NCBI GenBank assembly: GCA_900771335.1 | Contig: CAAGNP010000036.1 | Coordinates: 50,505 to 114,504 of the forward strand | DNA from: Rikenellaceae bacterium | GTDB lineage: Bacteria > Bacteroidota > Bacteroidia > Bacteroidales > UBA932 | Reading direction: 5' to 3' | Length of the DNA: 64,000 nt | Shown: positions 1 through 8,219 of the stretch, one piece after another | How positions within the stretch are numbered: the first letter of the stretch is position 1 | Layout of the letters: each line of letters starts with the position of its first letter | Position numbers and translations under genes: made by a program | Notes under the pieces: model-generated | Databases searched by the model: none | Told to the model about the DNA's origin: nothing | The model's input: the letters and a program-made list of their open reading frames with translations, nothing else

Positions 1-941
1 AAACCAGGCACACCTGCACCTCCGTCAAAATCTGTACCGATGCCGATATACTCTTTCCCAAGAAGATTTTTCACATAATCCACGTGGTCAATAATATTAG
101 CCACTGACAACTCCTTTTTAGGCTTGTGCGACAAGAAATAACGTCCGGCAGGGAGACCAATATAGCCATTTTTCGCAGCTATCTTGAGCATCTCCGGATC
201 TGTAAGGTTTCGAGGGATTGCCTTATAGTTATATACACCAGAATGGGAAGCCACTATTGGAGCCTTGCTCAATTTGATACAATCATACACTGTAGTTCTC
301 GAACAGTGTGACAAATCGATAATCATACCCAGACGGTTCATCTCCTTTACCACCTCTACTCCAAAAGGTGAGAGTCCACCCCACTCATCCTTCGATCCGT
401 TGGCAGAATCGCAGACATCATTGTCACCGAAGTGGCACAATGTGATGAGCCTGATGCCGAGATTGTAGAACATTTCCACATTCTTTATATCCTTGCCAAG
501 CATATAACCATTTTCCAAAGACAAAAGAACAGCCCTTTTACCTGCTGCCTTGATCCTCAACAAATCATCAGCACTATATGCAATCTCCACATAGTCGCTG
601 AAATTCTTCTCAACAAATTCCTTGAAAAGTTTGACCTCCCTGACACCATACTCCACAGCCAATTTGAGAGAATCCTCCGAACGGCCGGCCTGGCCCATAT
701 AGATCGCGAAAACACTGGCATCAAGCCCCCCTTCCACCATCATCGGGAAAGAGACTTGCCCTTTCTCTACAGAGTAATCCTCTGCATCGGGATGACAGGC
801 ATAGATGGCATAATCATTGTGGGTATCAATGGTGAAAAACACCTTGTGCAGAGAGTCTGCTTTTGCTGCAATTGCAGCTTCATTCTGCCCAAAAACTGAG
901 GCAGAGATGAACAACAATACTAATGGTAAAATCTTTTTCAT
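1..941 (-). CDS. Secreted membrane dipeptidase, peptidase family M19 (C-terminus outside window)
   Basis: Zinc dipeptidase of the renal dipeptidase family, expected to cleave dipeptides in the periplasm or at the cell surface. The 313 visible residues start with a signal peptide (MKKILPLVLLFISASVFGQ). The metal ligands of the family are visible: HxD in DTHND (H41, D43), the bridging Glu in SLENG, His in IDLSHCS and His in VASHSGVYN, followed by the GTDFDGG motif near residue 304. The reading frame is open to the left edge, so the C-terminus is missing. The start codon lies only 4 bases after a TAnnTTTG element, and the gene is divergent from the DUF4294 gene. Confidence 0.93.
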   Translation of the reverse strand, partial: MKKILPLVLLFISASVFGQNEAAIAAKADSLHKVFFTIDTHNDYAIYACHPDAEDYSVEKGQVSFPMMVEGGLDASVFAIYMGQAGRSEDSLKLAVEYGVREVKLFKEFVEKNFSDYVEIAYSADDLLRIKAAGKRAVLLSLENGYMLGKDIKNVEMFYNLGIRLITLCHFGDNDVCDSANGSKDEWGGLSPFGVEVVKEMNRLGMIIDLSHCSRTTVYDCIKLSKAPIVASHSGVYNYKAIPRNLTDPEMLKIAAKNGYIGLPAGRYFLSHKPKKELSVANIIDHVDYVKNLLGKEYIGIGTDFDGGAGVPG

Positions 942-945
942 ACGA

Positions 946-953
946 CAAAAATA
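946..953 (-). promoter_or_regulatory. -7 promoter element TATTTTTG for the dipeptidase gene
   Basis: It matches the Bacteroidota -7 consensus TAnnTTTG on the minus strand. Only 4 bases separate it from the dipeptidase ATG (941), so the transcript would have almost no 5' leader. No clear -33 TTTG was seen. Confidence 0.5.
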
Positions 954-965
954 ACTACTTTTCTT

Positions 966-973
966 TACCTTTG
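966..973 (+). promoter_or_regulatory. -7 promoter element TACCTTTG for the DUF4294 gene
   Basis: It matches TAnnTTTG on the plus strand and ends 7 bases before the ATG at 981. Together with the divergent element at 946-953 it packs two outward promoters into a 39-bp intergenic region. Confidence 0.55.
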
Positions 974-980
974 TCCCATT

Positions 981-1655
981 ATGAAGAAAATTTATCTCAT
1001 AATCACCACTCTCATTCTGCCTCTCCTGATGAAAGGGCAGGACAAATCCGAATATATGCTCTACTCGATTGAGGGCAAGGATACCATTTACCACGCAGAC
1101 ATTGCTCCGGCATACAAGAAATACAGGGAGAGACCCAAAAGGCAAAAGGGGAAAGAGTGGAGAAAATACTACAAAACCGTACACAATTTCGCCAAGACCT
1201 ACCCATACGCTTTGGTGGCCAAAGAGAAAAGGGCTGAGGCAGACAATTATCTTACCACTCACGACCTCACCAAGATGGAGAGGGAAAAGTATTTGAAACA
1301 ATACGAAAAAGATCTGTTCAAAACATTCGAGGCACCACTCCGCAAACTCACATTCACCCAAGGGAGGATGCTTCTCAGACTCATAGACAGGGAATTGGGG
1401 CTTACATCATTCTACATAATCAAGGACTATAGAGGAAGGGCTGCCGCAGGATTCTGGCAAGGTATAGCAAAAATGTTCGGAGCCGACCTGAAAACACCAT
1501 ATGACAGATTTGGCCAGGACAAAGAGCTTGAAGAGCTTATCCAGATCTATCAGAGGGGTGAGTTCAACTACCTGTACGTATCGATATTCGGAAAACTGCC
1601 ACCCACTCCGGAGGTATCACCCAAAAAGGAGTTTATTCAGAAAAATATCTATTGA
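981..1655 (+). CDS. DUF4294 domain-containing exported protein
   Basis: A 224-residue protein with a signal peptide (MKKIYLIITTLILPLLMKGQ) and a basic, Tyr-rich body. The region around residues 110-175 (EAPLRKLTFTQGRMLLRL..., with a conserved-looking DRELG) resembles the DUF4294 family, which is common in Bacteroidota and has no assigned biochemical function. The 3' end overlaps the convergent LpxH-like gene by 23 bp. Exported location is inferred from the signal peptide; the family assignment is from memory of its pattern. Confidence 0.8.
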   Translation: MKKIYLIITTLILPLLMKGQDKSEYMLYSIEGKDTIYHADIAPAYKKYRERPKRQKGKEWRKYYKTVHNFAKTYPYALVAKEKRAEADNYLTTHDLTKMEREKYLKQYEKDLFKTFEAPLRKLTFTQGRMLLRLIDRELGLTSFYIIKDYRGRAAAGFWQGIAKMFGADLKTPYDRFGQDKELEELIQIYQRGEFNYLYVSIFGKLPPTPEVSPKKEFIQKNIY

Positions 1656-2379
1656 AGGAGATGGTCTGACCATCAAAACTTATATACTCGCACCCATTCA
1701 CCCAATCGCCTAGGATATAGAGTCTGGCGCCACTCTCCAAGTCGATCTGCGCAGGGGTGTGAAAATGTCCGAATATAAAACAGTCAACCTTCTGTGGATA
1801 GGAAGAAGCATATTTGCAGATGGGTTCATCCTTTCCCTTGAAAGTATACTGCTTCACATCATCACCATTTGCCAGACGGGAGTGCTTTGACCAGGTATAA
1901 CCCAATCCAAAAGCGAGACGGGGGTGCAATGTGCTGAACAGGGACTGAATGACCCTGTTGTGGAACACCCATCTCATAATCCTGAATCCGCAAGGGGTAT
2001 AACCAAGTCCATCACCATGTCCCAGACAGAATCTCTTCCCCTCTATCTCCACCACACAGGGCTGTTCGAGAACCTTGATCCCCAACTCTGTCTCAAAATA
2101 GTCATATGCCCATATATCATGGTTCCCTTTGAAGAAATAAACATCCACGCCACGGTCCACCAGAGCGGCAAGCCTCCCCAGAACTCTGGTATGCCCTCTT
2201 GGTATCACATACTTGTACTCATACCAGAAATCAAAAATATCCCCCAGAAGGTAGAGAGCCCTGGTATTTTCAGGAAGGGAATCCAAAAAGCCCAGAAACC
2301 GCTTTTCCACCTCTGAAGCATCCGAAGCACGAAGCCCCAAATGGACATCTGATACGAAATAGTACAAGTTTTTTAGCAT
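1633..2379 (-). CDS. lpxH: UDP-2,3-diacylglucosamine pyrophosphatase, LpxH-like metallophosphoesterase
   Basis: A 248-residue calcineurin-like phosphoesterase. The five metal-binding motifs are present in order: DVHLG (residues 11-15), GDIFDFW (46-52), GNHDIW (85-90), GHGDGLG (about 118) and GHFHTP (about 205). In lipid A synthesis LpxH hydrolyses UDP-2,3-diacylglucosamine to lipid X on the inner face of the inner membrane. It is last in the minus-strand envelope operon ftsX-DUF3098-uppP-lpxH and overlaps uppP by 7 bp. Phosphoesterase identity is secure; the LpxH assignment rests on length, motif spacing and envelope context. Confidence 0.85.
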   Translation of the reverse strand: MLKNLYYFVSDVHLGLRASDASEVEKRFLGFLDSLPENTRALYLLGDIFDFWYEYKYVIPRGHTRVLGRLAALVDRGVDVYFFKGNHDIWAYDYFETELGIKVLEQPCVVEIEGKRFCLGHGDGLGYTPCGFRIMRWVFHNRVIQSLFSTLHPRLAFGLGYTWSKHSRLANGDDVKQYTFKGKDEPICKYASSYPQKVDCFIFGHFHTPAQIDLESGARLYILGDWVNGCEYISFDGQTISFNRYFSE

Positions 2380-3194
2380 ACAGAGAGAATGATCGACAAT
2401 ATACCGGCCAAAGCACAGTAGATGGCGAAATATACAAGTTTAGCCTTCTTGACAATATTGATCATCCATTTGCATGCGATAAAACCGGACACAAATGCCG
2501 ACACAAACCCCAAAGCTAGAGCAGAGACAGATATGCCGGAAGCCCCTACAGAGAACTCTCCACTGACAAGCTCCAGAAATGCCTCTCCCAAAATGGGGAC
2601 AAGAACCATAAGGAATGAGAACTGCGCCATAGAGCTCTTCTTCACACCACACAGAAGACCGGTAGCGATAGTCGAACCTGAACGGGAAAGTCCTGGAAGT
2701 ACTGCCACTGACTGGGCCAGACCGATAATGACTGCCTCTTTATAGCCCACCTCTTTACCAACTTCCTCACCATTGACCGCTTTCCTGGCCCTCTTCTTGG
2801 TAACATAATCACTGACTGTAAGGAGTAGGGCTGTCACCATAAGCATTATACCTACAACCAAAGCCCCCGAACCGAAAATCTGCTCTACATAATCTTTAAA
2901 GAATACCCCCACAATCAGAATAGGGATCATAGAGACAGCTATCTTAAGGACATACTCTGTCTGGGAATTATACTCAAATTTGAAGACCCCTTTTATAAGA
3001 TCCCAAATAGTCTTTCTGAAAACCACAATGGTACTCAATACAGTGGCGGCATGAACAGCCACCTCAAAACTCAAATTGCTGGAGTCTATACCGAAAAGCT
3101 CTTTAGCCAAGGTAAGGTGACCACTACTGCTGACAGGGAGAAACTCTGTCAATCCCTGTACAAATCCCAAAATTACAGCTTCTAACCAACTCAT
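2373..3194 (-). CDS. uppP: Undecaprenyl-diphosphatase UppP (BacA)
   Basis: An integral inner-membrane enzyme that dephosphorylates undecaprenyl pyrophosphate to recycle the lipid carrier for peptidoglycan and other surface polymers. Length is 273 residues. Both signature loops are seen: GLTEFLPVSSSGHL (residues 14-27) and PGLSRSGSTI in the second half, separated by several hydrophobic segments. The start codon shares one base with the stop of the DUF3098 gene (TAATG), and the end overlaps lpxH by 7 bp, so translation of the three genes is probably coupled. Confidence 0.96.
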   Translation of the reverse strand: MSWLEAVILGFVQGLTEFLPVSSSGHLTLAKELFGIDSSNLSFEVAVHAATVLSTIVVFRKTIWDLIKGVFKFEYNSQTEYVLKIAVSMIPILIVGVFFKDYVEQIFGSGALVVGIMLMVTALLLTVSDYVTKKRARKAVNGEEVGKEVGYKEAVIIGLAQSVAVLPGLSRSGSTIATGLLCGVKKSSMAQFSFLMVLVPILGEAFLELVSGEFSVGASGISVSALALGFVSAFVSGFIACKWMINIVKKAKLVYFAIYCALAGILSIILSVC

Positions 3195-3415
3195 TATTTC
3201 TTAGGTTTTTTCATTATAGCATACATCTCAAAACCGAATCCTGCAAGGATTACCAAAGGGGCTAACACAAGTCTTCTGAAATCGAACATCTCATAATTGA
3301 AGACATTCGGATCATCCGAACCACCTCCAGAGAGAAGGATATATCCCAACACCATTATACCTAACCCGATAAGGATCAGGAGGAAGTTCTTCTTAGGCAA
3401 TGCAAATTTGTCCAT
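3194..3415 (-). CDS. DUF3098 small membrane protein
   Basis: A 73-residue protein with two predicted transmembrane helices (LLILIGLGIMVLGYILLSGG and LVLAPLVILAGFGFEMYAIM) and a lysine-rich C-terminus. It matches DUF3098, a Bacteroidota family usually found between ftsX and uppP, as here. Its function is unknown; position suggests a role in cell division or envelope synthesis, which is inference. Confidence 0.85.
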   Translation of the reverse strand: MDKFALPKKNFLLILIGLGIMVLGYILLSGGGSDDPNVFNYEMFDFRRLVLAPLVILAGFGFEMYAIMKKPKK

Positions 3416-3420
3416 AAATA

Positions 3421-4299
3421 CTAATAATATAAATCATCATTTGTCAGAGAGACCATACCTCTGACCACAATTACAGTGCTCAATACACATATCAGAACTC
3501 CTATCAAAATCACACTGAGCAGAACCAGACCCAACACCTTCATATCGAGCAATACAAATAGCTGATTGAACTCATTTCTCACCACATACATCACCCCGAT
3601 AAGGGCCAGAACTGCAATAGAAGAGGAAATCATCCCCTGGAAGAACGCCTGCCCTGCAAAAGGCTTGCATATAAATCCTTTTGTGGCACCCACCAGCCTC
3701 ATGGTGTGAATAGTGAAACGTTTGGAGTATACATTAAGTCTCACCGTGTTGTTGATCAACACGAACGAGATAAACATCAGAAGCAAAATAAAGATTCCCA
3801 ACACCAGACCGATCTTCTCAAGGTTTGCATTCAGAAGATCTACCAGCGAATCCTGATATACCACCTCTGCAATCATCGAATCCTTCGACAGGTCTTTCTG
3901 GATCATAGCGAGACTGTCCTTTGAAAAGTACTCTGCATTGACCTGGATATCGAGAGAGACGGGGATTGGATTTGTCTCAAACACATCCAGAAAATCTTCC
4001 CCCAGAATCTCCTTCATCTCTCTGACTCCCTGCTCCTTCGAGACAATATCCACCGATTTCACATATTTTTTCTTTGAGAGCTTTTTGGCAACACCCTCAG
4101 CCTCCACCTCACTAACCTCAATATTCATTATGGCAGAGACAGTTATGTTCTCCTTGAAGAAATCGGATACACCTTTTGCGTTTGCTGCAATTATACCCGC
4201 TATTCCGACCAGAAACAACACCAAACTGATACTTATCACTGACGATAAGTAGGAATGTATCAGCCTTCTAAACAAAATTTTACTCTCTTTTTTACCCAT
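3421..4299 (-). CDS. ftsX: Cell division protein FtsX, permease-like
   Basis: A 292-residue protein with one N-terminal transmembrane helix, a periplasmic domain of about 125 residues (roughly 45-165) and three C-terminal helices, the FtsX topology. The segment near residue 210 (TMRLVGATKGFICKPF) is the cytoplasmic MRLVGA loop typical of FtsX. In other bacteria FtsX pairs with the ATPase FtsE to activate cell-wall hydrolases at the septum; no ftsE is in the window. It heads the minus-strand operon ftsX-DUF3098-uppP-lpxH. Confidence 0.93.
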   Translation of the reverse strand: MGKKESKILFRRLIHSYLSSVISISLVLFLVGIAGIIAANAKGVSDFFKENITVSAIMNIEVSEVEAEGVAKKLSKKKYVKSVDIVSKEQGVREMKEILGEDFLDVFETNPIPVSLDIQVNAEYFSKDSLAMIQKDLSKDSMIAEVVYQDSLVDLLNANLEKIGLVLGIFILLLMFISFVLINNTVRLNVYSKRFTIHTMRLVGATKGFICKPFAGQAFFQGMISSSIAVLALIGVMYVVRNEFNQLFVLLDMKVLGLVLLSVILIGVLICVLSTVIVVRGMVSLTNDDLYY

Positions 4300-4319
4300 G
4301 AATGCAAAATATGGAAGTT

Positions 4320-4327
4320 CAAAGATA
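4320..4327 (-). promoter_or_regulatory. -7 promoter element TATCTTTG for the ftsX operon
   Basis: It matches TAnnTTTG on the minus strand, 20 bases before the ftsX ATG, and is divergent from the element at 4358-4365. Confidence 0.55.
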
Positions 4328-4357
4328 ATTAAAACAAATTATCAAAAAAATTTTTCG

Positions 4358-4365
4358 TACCTTTG
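4358..4365 (+). promoter_or_regulatory. -7 promoter element TACCTTTG for the GT5-like gene
   Basis: It matches TAnnTTTG on the plus strand, 36 bases before the ATG at 4402. No clear -33 TTTG is present in the A-rich stretch before it. Confidence 0.55.
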
Positions 4366-4401
4366 TACGGCTTATTGAATAATAACTAAACCATCAACAA
4401 A

Positions 4402-5241
4402 ATGAAAGAACCTAAAAGAGTCTTGTTCGTGAATTCTGAGATATTTCCATATCTTCCGGAATCCGAGATATCACTAATCGGCAGATATCTTCCGCAAGGA
4501 ATCCAAGAGGGCGGGAAAGAGATTCGTTCTTTTATGCCTCGTTACGGCTGCATAAATGAAAGACGCAATCAATTGCACGAAGTGATCCGTTTATCAGGTA
4601 TGAATATCGTAGTGAACGATATCGATCGTCCATTGGTTATCAAAGTCTCTTCCATCTCTGCTGCCAGAATGCAGGTTTACTTCATCGACAACGAGGACTA
4701 CTTCCACAGGAAGTTCATCTACTCCGATGCTGATGGCAAGTTATTTGAAGACAATGATGAGAGGGCTGCATTTTTTGCCAGAGGAATTCTTGAAACTGTA
4801 AAGAAACTACGATGGAAACCAGACATCATCCATTGTCAAGGCTGGATATCACACATTCTCCCCATATATCTGAAAAAGGCCTATTCTGAGGACCCCATTT
4901 TTGCAGACACAAAAGTGGTCCTTACCCTTTACAACGAGCATCTTGACCAGACCTTCAGCCAGGACATCAAAGAGAAGATCCTGATGAACGGGATTAAAGC
5001 CGGCGATCTGGATGTTCTTTCAGAACCCAATGGCATAAATCTTGCAAAACTTGCGATTCAGTATGCCGATGGCGTCATTATGGGCGAAGAGAGCGTCAAT
5101 ACGGAGCTTGTGGACTACACCTCTAAGAAGGGACTCCCCACTCTCCCATTTGAAAAGTTTGACCAGACCAATCAAGAATGCATACAGAGATATAACATTT
5201 TCTACGACCAATTTATAAAGAATAGCGGCGATGTCGAGTAA
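4402..5241 (+). CDS. Short glycogen/starch synthase-like protein (GT5 N-terminal domain only)
   Basis: A 279-residue protein resembling the N-terminal Rossmann domain of glycogen synthases: VLFVNSEIFPYLPE at the start, FMPRYGCI near residue 50 and PDIIHCQGWISHILPIYLKK near residue 145. Full GT5 enzymes are about 470 residues with a second Rossmann domain carrying the nucleotide-sugar site. That domain is absent here. The N-terminal ADP-glucose motif (KxGGL) also looks lost, with ESEISLIG at the equivalent position. Activity is therefore doubtful. It overlaps the DUF4270 gene by 11 bp and probably shares its transcript. Fold assignment is fairly sure; function is unknown. Confidence 0.75.
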   Translation: MKEPKRVLFVNSEIFPYLPESEISLIGRYLPQGIQEGGKEIRSFMPRYGCINERRNQLHEVIRLSGMNIVVNDIDRPLVIKVSSISAARMQVYFIDNEDYFHRKFIYSDADGKLFEDNDERAAFFARGILETVKKLRWKPDIIHCQGWISHILPIYLKKAYSEDPIFADTKVVLTLYNEHLDQTFSQDIKEKILMNGIKAGDLDVLSEPNGINLAKLAIQYADGVIMGEESVNTELVDYTSKKGLPTLPFEKFDQTNQECIQRYNIFYDQFIKNSGDVE

Positions 5242-6643
5242 GAGATCCATTGTATTTTTAGCATTACTATTATCCTCAATTTTTGTATATACTTCTTGTA
5301 TCGAGACCAATAAAGGTTTAGGTGGCCAGTTTGTACCTGATGATTTCGTCCTCAGGGTGCATAGCGCAGAGTTTGAAATACCTGTAACTACAGCTGCCAT
5401 CGACAGCATTCATGGTTACAACACATCCTATATGACTTTCGGATATCTGAATGATGAGACATTCGGATACGCATCCGGTGGATTTGCCACAAACATCTCC
5501 ACATTTGGAGACTCTACCTATCTGGGCATCAACCCCGAACTCCAGTCCATATATCTTTATTTGGGTATTGACTCCGTATCTGTACTCAATGATGACCAGA
5601 GAGGTATCCCACAGAACATTTACATTTACAAGCTGAAATCAGATCTTGATTCCCTCAAACTGTTCAACAAATCCATCACACCGGAAGATTATGATCCCAC
5701 ACCTATCAGTGTAGGCTCCCCTGTGTTTTTCGGCGATGACTCCATCAAAATCTATCTCTCTGAGGAGTTTGGCCGCGAATTGCTCGCCACCTCCACAGCA
5801 GAATACGATAGCGCAGCCCTTTTCATGGAGAGGATAAAAGGTGTATATTTCACAACAGATACCCCAGAACTTAATCCGGGAGAAGGGAGAATCAATTACT
5901 GCACAGTCGGCGGAGCCACCATATATCTGAAATATTACCTTACAGACCCGCAAAGGGGTTTCTACAGAAAAGATACTATGGAGACATACTCCCTTGGATA
6001 TTCCCATGCACTGAATACCCTCAGAACATCATCAGGCAATCTGAAGAATGACCAGGTATCGGAGCAGCTCCCTATCCAGTCCATCGATGGTATCAAACCT
6101 AAAATAAAAGCCTCAGATATCAAAGAGATTCTGAATACATGGATAAGCCAGAACGGTTTCTCCAAGGAGAGTGTAATTATATCACGTGCAGCACTCGAAT
6201 TCCCTTATGAATTTGACCCTGCAAAATATGAGGATTACTCCAGAATATATCCTCAACAGATATTCCCCTGCGTATATAACGATGTAGAGGGGAGCATAAA
6301 CTACCTTATGCCTCTTCCTGAGATTTACACCAATGCAAGCAAAGGGAATATGAACAGGTCTCAGAACAAATACACTTGTGAGATCACCGGCTATATACAG
6401 TCACTGATAAAGAAAGACGACATTTCTCCAGAAAAAGATGACTTGTATATCTGTCCGATCCTGTCATACGAGACACAGTCCTCAAACAGTAACTACTATT
6501 ATTATATGTATTACGGGCTCAGCTCATCAGGAGAGATGTACTACGGCGTAGACAACCAGAACTACAGACACGGTTTCCTGAATGGAAACTTGTCTGCAGG
6601 CAACAAGCCCACACTACATATAACCTATTCTTTGGTGAAATAA
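5231..6643 (+). CDS. DUF4270 domain-containing lipoprotein
   Basis: A 470-residue protein with a lipoprotein signal peptide ending in a Cys after VYTSC (about residue 23), rich in Tyr and Ser, with the extended beta-type sequence of DUF4270 proteins (for example SYMTFGYLNDETFGYASGG near residue 65). The family is Bacteroidota-specific and of unknown function; it is expected to be an outer-membrane lipoprotein. It starts inside the GT5-like gene, so the two are translationally coupled. It ends 4 bases before the convergent fabF gene. Confidence 0.85.
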   Translation: MSSKRSIVFLALLLSSIFVYTSCIETNKGLGGQFVPDDFVLRVHSAEFEIPVTTAAIDSIHGYNTSYMTFGYLNDETFGYASGGFATNISTFGDSTYLGINPELQSIYLYLGIDSVSVLNDDQRGIPQNIYIYKLKSDLDSLKLFNKSITPEDYDPTPISVGSPVFFGDDSIKIYLSEEFGRELLATSTAEYDSAALFMERIKGVYFTTDTPELNPGEGRINYCTVGGATIYLKYYLTDPQRGFYRKDTMETYSLGYSHALNTLRTSSGNLKNDQVSEQLPIQSIDGIKPKIKASDIKEILNTWISQNGFSKESVIISRAALEFPYEFDPAKYEDYSRIYPQQIFPCVYNDVEGSINYLMPLPEIYTNASKGNMNRSQNKYTCEITGYIQSLIKKDDISPEKDDLYICPILSYETQSSNSNYYYYMYYGLSSSGEMYYGVDNQNYRHGFLNGNLSAGNKPTLHITYSLVK

Positions 6644-6647
6644 ATCT

Positions 6648-7898
6648 TCAGACCTTCCTGAAGACAAGACATGAGTTCTGCCCTCCAAATCCGAAGGCAT
6701 TGCTGATAGCTACATTCACCTCTCTTCTCTGGGCAGTATTCAGAGTAAGATTCAAATTGTAGTCTATTTCAGGATCCTCCTCCTCAAAGTTTATGGTCGG
6801 AGGGACTATACCTGAATTAATGGCATGTATACAAGCCAGAGCCTCCACAGCACCTGCTGCCCCCATAAGGTGTCCATGCATAGATTTGGTCGAACTTATA
6901 TTCAGATTATAGGCATGCTCACCAAAGAGCCTTTTGATAGCCTTCAGTTCGACAATATCCCCCAAAGGTGTAGAAGTTCCATGCGCATTTATATAATCGA
7001 CCTCCTCAATGGAAATACCGGCCTCATCGAGTGCCAGCTGCATTGATCTCATTGCCCCCTCTCCTTCCGGATGAGGTGCAGTAATGTGGTATGCATCAGT
7101 AGTAACACCTGCCCCACATATTTCAGCATATATTTTAGCACCACGCGCTATCGCTGACTCATAGCTTTCCAGAACCAGAATACCTGCGCCCTCTCCCATT
7201 ACGAAGCCATCCCTCCCTTTATCAAAAGGTCTGGACGCCTTCATATAATCATCATTACGTACTGAAAGGGCCCTTGCAGAGTTGAAGCCACCGATGGCAT
7301 TTACAGAGATTGGGGCCTCAGACCCACCGGATACAATAATATCAGCCTTACCCAATCTGATAGTATTGAATGCATCCATTATGGCATGGGCAGAGGATGC
7401 GCAAGCAGATGAGGTTACATATCCCGGACCTGTAAAGCCGTATTTGAGAGAGATCCATCCGGGGGCTATATTTGTAATGATCTTTACAATATTAAAGGGA
7501 CCAAATCGCGGTGTTCCATCACCCACGAAATAGTCCCCTAATTCATTACATAAAGTCTCTATTCCACCGATACCTGAACCAAGAATCACACCCACTCTCG
7601 ATTTGTCAATAGAATCCAGATCCAGTTTGGAATCCCTTATGGCCTGGTCCGCTGCAATAAGTGCAAACTCGGTAAACTTGTCCAGCTTTCTGGACTCCTT
7701 ACGGTCAATACCGAATCTTACCGGATCGTAATCCTTGATTTGACAGGCAAATCTGGTCTTGAAAAGTGTAGCGTCAAATCTGTCTATCGGACAAGCTCCA
7801 CTGGTCCCGTTGTCAAGATTGAGGAAAAACTCCTCAACATTGTTACCTAATGGATTTATTGTTCCGATTCCGGTGACAACTACTCTTTTTAGAGACAT
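6648..7898 (-). CDS. fabF: Beta-ketoacyl-ACP synthase II
   Basis: Condensing enzyme that elongates acyl-ACP with malonyl-ACP in fatty acid synthesis (cytoplasm). Length is 416 residues. The Cys-His-His triad is visible: C166 in TSSACASS, H306 in NAHGTSTPLGD and H343 in SMHGHLMGAAGA. It lies 5 bases after acpP on the same strand, the usual acpP-fabF pairing, so enzyme and carrier protein are made together. Confidence 0.98.
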   Translation of the reverse strand: MSLKRVVVTGIGTINPLGNNVEEFFLNLDNGTSGACPIDRFDATLFKTRFACQIKDYDPVRFGIDRKESRKLDKFTEFALIAADQAIRDSKLDLDSIDKSRVGVILGSGIGGIETLCNELGDYFVGDGTPRFGPFNIVKIITNIAPGWISLKYGFTGPGYVTSSACASSAHAIMDAFNTIRLGKADIIVSGGSEAPISVNAIGGFNSARALSVRNDDYMKASRPFDKGRDGFVMGEGAGILVLESYESAIARGAKIYAEICGAGVTTDAYHITAPHPEGEGAMRSMQLALDEAGISIEEVDYINAHGTSTPLGDIVELKAIKRLFGEHAYNLNISSTKSMHGHLMGAAGAVEALACIHAINSGIVPPTINFEEEDPEIDYNLNLTLNTAQRREVNVAISNAFGFGGQNSCLVFRKV

Positions 7899-7903
7899 TT
7901 TAT

Positions 7904-8140
7904 TTATTTCAATTTTTCTTCGACATATTTGATAGCGTCACCTACTGTTGAGATCTCCTCAGCTGCGTCATCTGGAATGGTGATATTGAATGCTTTTTCG
8001 AACTCCATAATAAGTTCTACAGTATCAAGTGAATCAGCACCTAGATCGTTGGTGAAGCTTGCTTTGTCTACAACTTCGCTCTCATCTACACCTAGTTTGT
8101 CTACGATGATAGCTTTTACTTTTGAAGCAATTTCTGACAT
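7904..8140 (-). CDS. acpP: Acyl carrier protein
   Basis: A 78-residue acidic protein with the phosphopantetheine attachment site GADSLDTVEL (Ser37). It carries growing acyl chains for FabF encoded next to it. Length and sequence are typical of the family, and it is the first gene of the acpP-fabF operon. Confidence 0.98.
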   Translation of the reverse strand: MSEIASKVKAIIVDKLGVDESEVVDKASFTNDLGADSLDTVELIMEFEKAFNITIPDDAAEEISTVGDAIKYVEEKLK

Positions 8141-8184
8141 GGTTTAAAATTTTAGTTATTAATTAAAAAATACAAATTTGGTCG

Positions 8185-8192
8185 CAAAGTAA
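8185..8192 (-). promoter_or_regulatory. Probable promoter of acpP-fabF (TTACTTTG)
   Basis: TTACTTTG on the minus strand, 44 bases before the acpP ATG, is a near match to TAnnTTTG. It is the best candidate in the 79-bp gap between the C1 peptidase gene and acpP. Confidence 0.4.
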
Positions 8193-8219
8193 GGAAAATT
8201 TTTCCGAAAAATGAAATTT

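Noticed and set aside
432..899. 155-codon open frame on the plus strand
   Set aside because: It lies antisense to the dipeptidase gene, whose protein is clearly M19; the plus-strand translation has no family features.
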